Source: Inonotus obliquus (taxonomy: Eukaryota; Basidiomycota; Agaricomycetes; Hymenochaetales; Hymenochaetaceae). From it: a DNA stretch of 64,000 bases. Positions 57,839-64,000 of this stretch are shown one piece after another (position 1 is the stretch's first letter; the number at the start of each line of letters is the position of its first letter). The notes below the pieces were generated by a model. The model was not told the origin of the DNA. It saw only the letters and a program-made list of their open reading frames with translations, and searched no databases. The position numbers and the translations under genes are program-made. The DNA lies in assembly GCA_032164295.1 (NCBI GenBank), contig JAJHTX010000001.1:558001-622000 (forward strand). Reading direction: 5' to 3'.

Positions 57839-60820
57839 TAGAGTTTGTCGTAGTAGGTGTCGAGGGACGGAATATCGGGCTATTGAAGGAGGAATGATAA
57901 AAATTTGAGATGATACATTGGCAGGCAGAAATTACAAACCTTGAGACCCTTGCGAACACGGATGTTTCTGACCATCTCTTCGAGCTTACTTCCCTTTTCG
58001 GTAGGAGCTACAGAGGGAAACCATGAGTCAACTGTGCCAATCTTACTGTAGACAGTCAAAATACATACATCCATTCATGACCTCCCAGTGGTCGAAGACC
58101 GATTGAGGGAAGGCTTGGCCTTGTGTATGTGAACGGAGATCCGCAGTGAAACCGAACGATTCGTTGACAGGCAGATATGCCTTGACAGTGAACATTGGTG
58201 TTCCCGGACGTTGCTCCTCGGAGAATACCTGACCACGACGCCTATTCAGACAACTGTAGATACCACCAATCGCGTTCTCAGGACATTGAATCTCAACTGT
58301 GAAGGGAGAGAAATGGATTAATAGCGGTAGGGTAAGACAAAGCAAGTACGGCTAACCAAGGTAAACTGGTTCTTGGATACCCGGAGTTGCCAATAAGCAC
58401 GCCGCGTAGCAAACACGACGGGTAGTCGGAATTATTTGTCCACCACCACGGTGAATGGCATCAGCATGTAGCTAGAAAGCGTTATTAGCCAATGGGGAAG
58501 GGTAAAAACGCTGGTCAAATAATGCTTACCGTGACATCAATGACGTTGAAGCGAACACCACGCATGTTTTCTTCAGCGCAGACACCTTCCTTGGTTGCCC
58601 ACTGGAATCCAGCAATACATGAATCCTTGATTTCGTTCAGGTACTGCACACCCTTCGTGACATCCACAAGCAGGTTGGGACCAGTCGTCTCAGGACCGAA
58701 ACACCAGATCTTACGAGCATCGGTGACATCCCAGCCATACTCGTCCGCGAGGATACGTGCACGAGCCTTGAAGTCGTCACGTGGGTTGATCTTTCCAGCC
58801 TCGATAGCTTTCGAAAGCTCCTCATCAAGAGGCTCAGCCTTGACGTACAGACGATTGTGCTTGTTCTGTGATTTCGAAAGAGCGACGATCGATGACTCGG
58901 CCTTGACGGTCTCACGATAACCGACAACAGGGTCCGATTTCTTGAGTGGGACACCGGCATGATCCTCCTCAAGATCTTTCAAGCAGATCTCGAGGTGAAG
59001 CTCACCGGCACCAGCAACGATGTGTTCACCAGACTCGTTAATCAAGACCTGTACGCACGGGTCCGACTTTGACAGACGTTTGAGACCTTCGACCAGCTTC
59101 GGCAGGTCAGCCGCGTTCTTCACTTCAACAGCAACTTGAACGACAGGGGAGACGGAGAACTTCATGACCTTCATGTTGTGTGCCGTTTCACTCTCCGTAA
59201 TCGTGCCGCTTTTGAGCAGGAACTGATCAACACCGACGAGACCCACGATATTACCAGACGGACAGTCTTCGATGGGCTCAATGTAGCGGCCCATCATGAG
59301 TACTGTGCGCTGAACAGCTTTGACAAAAAGATCTTCCTTCTTTCCAGGGAGGTAGTTCGGGCCTTGAATTCGGTACTTGGGGCCAGAGCGTACAGTTCCA
59401 GAGAAGACACGACCGAACGCGTAGAAGCGACCCTTATCAGACGTCGGCACCATCTTCGAGACGTACAAGACGAGAGGGGCCTTCGGGTCGCAATCACGGA
59501 TACCAATGGCAGATTCGTCATCCATCGGACCCTCGTAAAGAGTCTCAACACGGTAGCGTTGTGCCGTTGCAGGTGACGGAAGGTTGATGACAATCATTTC
59601 CAACATGGCTTCCCCAGCCGGGAGGAATTTGCGCATGCAAACCTTGAGAAGTGCCTTTCCTTCAAGATCCTTCTCGTCTTGAGTGAGCTTCACATCGAGC
59701 TTTTCAAGCATGCTGAAGACCTGTTCCTTCTTGAAGTTCATGACGGCATCGAAGATCTTGTAGATTGGGTCAAGAACGAACATGTTAAAAGCACGTTCCA
59801 GCTGTTTGCCATCGGCGTCGGACGACTTTGTCGACCATTTCTTTGTCGCTGGGTTGAAGAAATTGTCACCCCAGAGCTTGGCCATCATCTTTTCCCTATC
59901 AACACCGAACTTCTTCGCGTAACGATTTGCGAACTGACGGAGGGTGAAACCCCAGCCGTGCAAACCAGAACCAAACGCGATGGTACCCGTGTCGGGATAA
60001 ACTTGGACATCACCAAGGGCAGGGTCATGGTAAGTAGAGATGATGACATTCACAGACTCGATTGTTCGTGAGAAAGTCTGGAAGAGAGATTCTTTGTCGA
60101 CTTGAAGCTCAAGAAGGGCACGGTCCACTTTGTTGATGACCAATACGGGTCTGATACGCTCTGCCAAAGCCTGGCGCAACACCGTCTCTGTCTGCACGCA
60201 AACCCCCTCGATACAATCGACGACGACGAGAGCACCATCAGTAACACGGAGGGCGGCCGTGACCTCTGACGAGAAATCGACGTGTCCCGGTGAATCGATC
60301 AAGTTGATCAGGAACTCGTTGCCTATAAAACTCATTCATGAATACTCTGCGAGAAATTCCAATCAAAAGATGACTAGCCATCTGTTTTTTGCTTAATAGA
60401 TCCTACTTGCTCCTTGTCGATTTCAAAATACATCGATATGGCCGTTGATTTAATCGTGATACCACGTTCTTTTTCATCTTCTCTTGTATCCGTAAACCGC
60501 ACTTCGCCAGCTTTTGCCGATGCGATAATACCGGCCTTAGAAACGAGAGAGTCTGTAAGCGTGGACTTTCCGTGGTCGACTGTAGATAGTCGGTTAGAAA
60601 CATGCGATCTAGTTAAGAGCGTATATGCGCATATAGTCGAACGTCGACTCACCATGAGCAATGACACTCATGTTACGGATATTTGTGGGCTTGTCCATCA
60701 GGGCCCTAATCTGATCTACCGTGAAGTTACTATACGTATCGTCATGTTGAACGGATAGGCAAAGGAGATCAGTCAGCACGATCAGAGAGAGACACGAGGA
60801 ACGACATCAACATACACCAT
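57839..60820 (-). CDS. EF2: Translation elongation factor 2 (eEF2), right copy
   Basis: Same eight-exon structure and 842-residue length as the left copy, including the 5-nt first coding exon (ATGGT at 60816-60820) and the GC-AG intron (60323-60378). All signatures are standard: [27 protein letters not shown] with Thr57 kept, [30 protein letters not shown] and the diphthamide His699 in [11 protein letters not shown]. It also keeps its complete upstream region, shared divergently with the ureohydrolase gene. Both sequence and context suggest that this is the copy doing the standard job. Large parts of exon 4 are almost identical to the left copy, while the first third of the protein has most of the differences. 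Confidence 0.97.
60323..60378 (-). other. Non-canonical GC-AG intron in eEF2 (right copy)
   Basis: Donor TG/GCTAGT and acceptor ATAG join QKTD-G to NEFLIN, as in the left copy (32832-32882). Length 56 nt versus 51 nt there. Confidence 0.8.
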
Positions 60821-61139
60821 GGTGTCTAGATCTTGTTTGAGAACAGAATCAAGAGTTTTTGGTATGTGAACGCCCGAAGCGAAGTATCTGACTATTCTGA
60901 GATTAAAGGAAGAGGTAGGTCCAAGTCGAGCAGGTCCTGCAACGACTTGGGAGGAGATGAGAGAGGTGGAACTGCACAGTTTTACGGGCAGTGGGTATCG
61001 GTATCGATGAGTCTGATTTTGATGAGGGCCGGTTTGCTTTGTCATCCCATTTCCACGGACCGACGAACATCTTTACCGCTCGATTGAATATTTCAGTCCG
61101 TTCTCGCTTCTCAGTCGTGGGTTCTTTCTTATCGTCCTC
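60821..61139. promoter_or_regulatory. Divergent promoter region eEF2 / ureohydrolase
   Basis: About 320 bp separates the two start codons. Only the 161 bp next to eEF2 are also present at the left copy. No sure TATA box or known factor site was recognised. Confidence 0.6.
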
Positions 61140-63020
61140 ATGTTCAAGCAACTTATCGCTTCTATAGCTCTCATTGCGGCGTGTCAGGCTCACCACGATC
61201 ATGAAGACGAGCATATTTTCTCGGTCAATGACAAGCTCAAGACTGAACAGTGGACAAAGAAATATGGTCAACAAATAGACCTACCATTCACTGGTCCATT
61301 ATCATTTTCGCATATCTCGTATGAACGCTGCCTAGATGATATAGAGGTATGATAATATTTCGCTGTATCATGAGCTCGGTTTGACATGTACTCTGTCTGA
61401 AGGCAAAGAATCCATTCGACATTGCTATTCTAGGCATGCCATTTGATACAGGTGTTACTTACCGCCCTGGTGCACGTTTCGGTCCATACGCAATTCGCTC
61501 AGGCTCACGCAGACAACGAGAATCTCGTGGCTATACAATAGCCTGGGGAATAGACCCGTTTGCTCTCGGATCCAAGATTGTCGATTGTGGTGATGTGTGT
61601 TGAACCTCGTTCAATGCTACTGAACAAAACATGAATCGAGTCATTTGGTGTACAGGTTCCGGTTTCTCCTTTTGATAACGCATTGGCTGTAGATCAGATG
61701 GAAGTGGCTTACTCGACTCTACTGGCCCGACCAGTTGTAAACGATACTACTCATGGGAGCAACGGAACACAAGCTCTAGCTCTTGACAGCAAAGCACATC
61801 CTCGTATCATCAGGTACGTGAGCCCCATTCTACTTTCTTTCGGATGCAAGGATAATTTAACATACACTCTAACTTCAGCCTAGGAGGGGACCACACCATC
61901 GTCCTACCAATCCTACGCGCACTACACAAAGTGTACGGACCAATCTCTGTCATCCACTTCGACGCACACCTCGACACTTGGGCTGCCTACCCCGGCCAAA
62001 TGACTGAACAATCACGCGTCACCCACGGAACGTTCTTCTTCCTCGCAGCGGAGGAAGGACTCATGAGCTCACGCTGCGTACACGCAGGTATACGTTGCAA
62101 GATGAATGTACGTAACTCTTTTCCTTTACTTTGATACTTTCGAAAAACAACCGATGTCCGATGGTTTTTTTCTTATGATGGTCAGAGCTCTGCGGACTTG
62201 GAAAACGATGATACAGTTGGCTTTCAAGTAATTTCTACAGATGATATCGATGATCTTGGGATTCCTGAAATCATCAGCCGTATCCGAACACGAGTTGGGG
62301 ATACACCAGTTTACCTGAGGTACATTAAGGAATCCGATTCCAATTGCCTTTGTATTTGCTCTATCTCTTATCTCTAATGTGTTATTACTCTTCAGCCTAG
62401 ATATCGATGTTCTCGGTGTGTTCATCCCCATCTCTATTCCAGAGCTTCTCTTCTAACTACTCATAACACTTCTCGATTTATACCATATATCATACAGATC
62501 CAGGCATCGCACCTGCCAGTAAGTCAAGTCACTTCACCTCAATACCTACAACAACTCCAATCACTAACCACACAAATCGCCCCTCTCTGATAGCCGGCAC
62601 ACCCGAGGCAGGCGGGTGGACTTCACGCGAAGTAAAACGTATTCTCCGAGGTCTCGCAGGACTCAACTTCGTGTACGTTTTTCTCAATTTCCAGAACACT
62701 CCATATCTCAATATCCTAACCTCTTATTACCTCAACCCCCTACGATTCTCAGAGGCGCAGATATAGTAGAAGTCGCTCCAAGCTATGACCACGGTATGTC
62801 CCTTCCAAATTCCAAATGATACCGTTTTTTGACTTTATTATTCTATCTACCCTACTCATTCGCAGCTGAGATAACAGGCATAGCAGCAGCCGATATCGTA
62901 CACGACTTTATCGCTATGATGCTTACAGACTCTCCTCCTCCTCCTTCATTCTCACCAACTACGACCTCGGAAGAACGAAAGTCGAATGTGGTTACTTCAC
63001 AGGTTAAAGATGAGTTGTGA
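61140..63020 (+). CDS. Secreted agmatinase-type ureohydrolase (arginase superfamily)
   Basis: This is a binuclear-manganese ureohydrolase that splits urea from a guanidino compound; agmatine is the likely substrate by family. Ten exons fit in phase: 61140-61346, 61403-61594, 61656-61813, 61879-62107, 62186-62319, 62396-62415, 62498-62518, 62594-62672, 62753-62793 and 62866-63020, giving 411 residues. The first 18 residues (MFKQLIASIALIAACQAH) are a signal peptide, so the enzyme is probably secreted or vacuolar. All six metal ligands are seen: His191 in LGGDHT, Asp214, His216 and Asp218 in FDAHLDTW, Asp309 and Asp311 in SLDIDVLDPGIAPA. That last motif is spread over exons of 20 and 21 nt. VAPSYDHAEITG completes the family pattern. 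Confidence 0.94.
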
Positions 63021-63457
63021 ATGATTATGAAGATAGAGGAAAACGGACGAACAAAGGGAAAGTTATGCGAAAGGAAGAAAGGAGTAGAAGTGGAGCTGTA
63101 GAACAAGTAAACGTGGAGATTGATTATCTTTGTTGGATTGTGGTCAATATTAATGTTTTCTTTTCTGTGGGGTTCTATGCACATGTACAAGAAGTTGGAC
63201 AAACGAAGGCGAAAGGAGTGTGTCCGTATATGATGTGAAGTATAAAGTCAGTTGGTTACTAGTACTGTGGGTAATGTCATTGGAAATACAACATTCAAGA
63301 AGAGTCCATGCAGCAGGTAATGGTTAGTCACGAAATAGGCGAAGCGACAACAACAACAAAATAGCCAACGAAGAGCGAACGAACAAACTATCTACCGTTC
63401 ATGACGGTCTTAAAACAGCAATCTCGAAGACGATGAGAAAACAACAGTCCATCTCAA
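63021..63457. other. Intergenic spacer between convergent genes
   Basis: This 437-bp stretch lies between the ureohydrolase stop and the stop of the last gene. Nothing was recognised besides 3' flanks. Confidence 0.5.
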
Positions 63458-64000
63458 TCAAGCAAGCAAAAACTCATCAACACCAGTCAACACCTCAGCC
63501 CACCACCTCTGAATCACACCATCCCCAAACCCTTCCTCATCAAATCCAAGACTCAACCAAAGCTTCCCAGCAAACGTATACCCAAATAACAACGCAGCTC
63601 CATTCCGTTGACGCGACCCAGTCGTCAAGTTATGTACCACCAACGACGGATAATCAGCATGCGCGTACATCCCATCCAGGTTACCCAACAGCGACAAACC
63701 AATGAGGGCAGTTGAAGGCGCAGGGGGAAGAGTCCAAGGTTTCTTCTTCGATACTTCGGCATCCTCACGTTCTTCCTCACGAGTGATTTTGGGAGTAGCG
63801 GCAGGTGTGGGAGGCGTCCAAATCCCCGCATCCTTCTCATCATCTTCTCTCGCCCATTTACGTGCTCGTTCCCCTCTCACAATCGCCATCTGTCTCGTCC
63901 GACTCACAAGAAGCGGATGCTTCGCTGCTCGTGAGATCTGCTTCTTCGCAGATCGAGCCCTATGCCAAAACGTCTTGCGTAACGCTTCGCTTTCTCCTGA
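63458..64000 (-). CDS. C-terminal part of an unrecognised protein (5' end outside window)
   Basis: The minus frame is open from the window edge to a stop at 63458, 180 codons. It begins SGESEALRKTFWHRARSAKK, continues with a charged linker (REEEREDAEVSKKKPWTLPP) and ends with a compact hydrophobic domain: ALIGLSLLGNLDGMYAHADY, VHNLTTGSRQRNGAALLFGY and TFAGKLWLSLGFDEEGFGDG. The Ser-Arg-Gln-Arg plus FGYTFxGKLW pattern reminds me of the C-terminal end of fungal proteins with an acyltransferase (BAHD/alcohol-acetyltransferase-like) fold, but this is a weak memory. Safest is a conserved fungal protein of unknown function. Confidence 0.7.
   Translation of the reverse strand, partial: SGESEALRKTFWHRARSAKKQISRAAKHPLLVSRTRQMAIVRGERARKWAREDDEKDAGIWTPPTPAATPKITREEEREDAEVSKKKPWTLPPAPSTALIGLSLLGNLDGMYAHADYPSLVVHNLTTGSRQRNGAALLFGYTFAGKLWLSLGFDEEGFGDGVIQRWWAEVLTGVDEFLLA

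Larger units (their letters stand above)
56976..60981. repeat. Segmental duplication, right copy (4.0 kb, direct)
   Basis: Direct copy of 29487-33485. It holds the first exon of the kinase gene cut off in its intron, and a complete eEF2 gene. Past 60981 the sequence continues into the 5' region of the ureohydrolase gene, so this side is probably the original flank. Confidence 0.95.

Noticed and set aside
1..64000. CRISPR arrays, prophage, toxin-antitoxin or other prokaryotic defence systems
   Set aside because: No regularly spaced repeats with unique spacers and no prokaryotic gene organisation; the window is eukaryotic.

Overview
The window looks like nuclear DNA of a filamentous fungus, most likely a basidiomycete (Agaricomycetes type). 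Almost every gene is cut by many introns of about 50 bp with GT..AG ends. Genes are densely packed on both strands, several coding exons are only 5-25 nt long, and the mobile elements are of fungal type (chromodomain Ty3/gypsy, hAT MITE, Tc1/mariner). There are no bacterial operons, CRISPR arrays or ribosome binding sites. Exon models were built by hand: open frame, splice signals and phase, and family motifs had to agree.

Layout. 0-29.8 kb is a housekeeping gene block: the 3' part of an ARMH3/DUF1741 gene (+), mitochondrial glycine dehydrogenase P protein (+), a mitochondrial PPR protein (-), a five-exon Sec61 gamma/SSS1 gene (+), a 12-exon seven-helix membrane protein (-), a TauD-type dioxygenase (-), INO80 subunit IES1 (-), a mitochondrial Bax-inhibitor-1 (GHITM/MICS1) protein (-), a LisH/WD40 TBL1/SIF2-type corepressor (-), a DCAF11/LEC14B-type WD40 protein (-), a beta-trefoil-like protein (+) and an aminoglycoside-phosphotransferase-fold kinase (-).

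29.5-33.5 kb and 57.0-61.0 kb are two direct copies of one 4.0 kb segment. Each holds a complete eEF2 gene plus the first exon of the kinase. The kinase is complete only at the left copy. The undisturbed divergent neighbour, a secreted agmatinase-type ureohydrolase (+), is found only at the right copy. The ancestral order was therefore kinase - eEF2 - agmatinase, and a tandem duplication was later pried apart by about 23.5 kb of nested transposons. The two eEF2 copies differ most in the switch I region. The left copy has Met at residue 57, the position of the conserved regulatory threonine, while the right copy keeps Thr57.

33.5-57.0 kb is a transposon nest: LTRs of several families, a gypsy relic with stop codons, a solo LTR with target duplication, a hAT-type MITE with 8-bp target duplication, two minisatellites, a Tc1/mariner relic, and a nearly full-length but internally deleted chromovirus (43.65-49.52 kb) with Gag, integrase, chromodomain and a self-priming type primer binding site. 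Most premature stops are explainable by C-to-T/G-to-A changes. The window ends with the C-terminal part of an unrecognised minus-strand gene.
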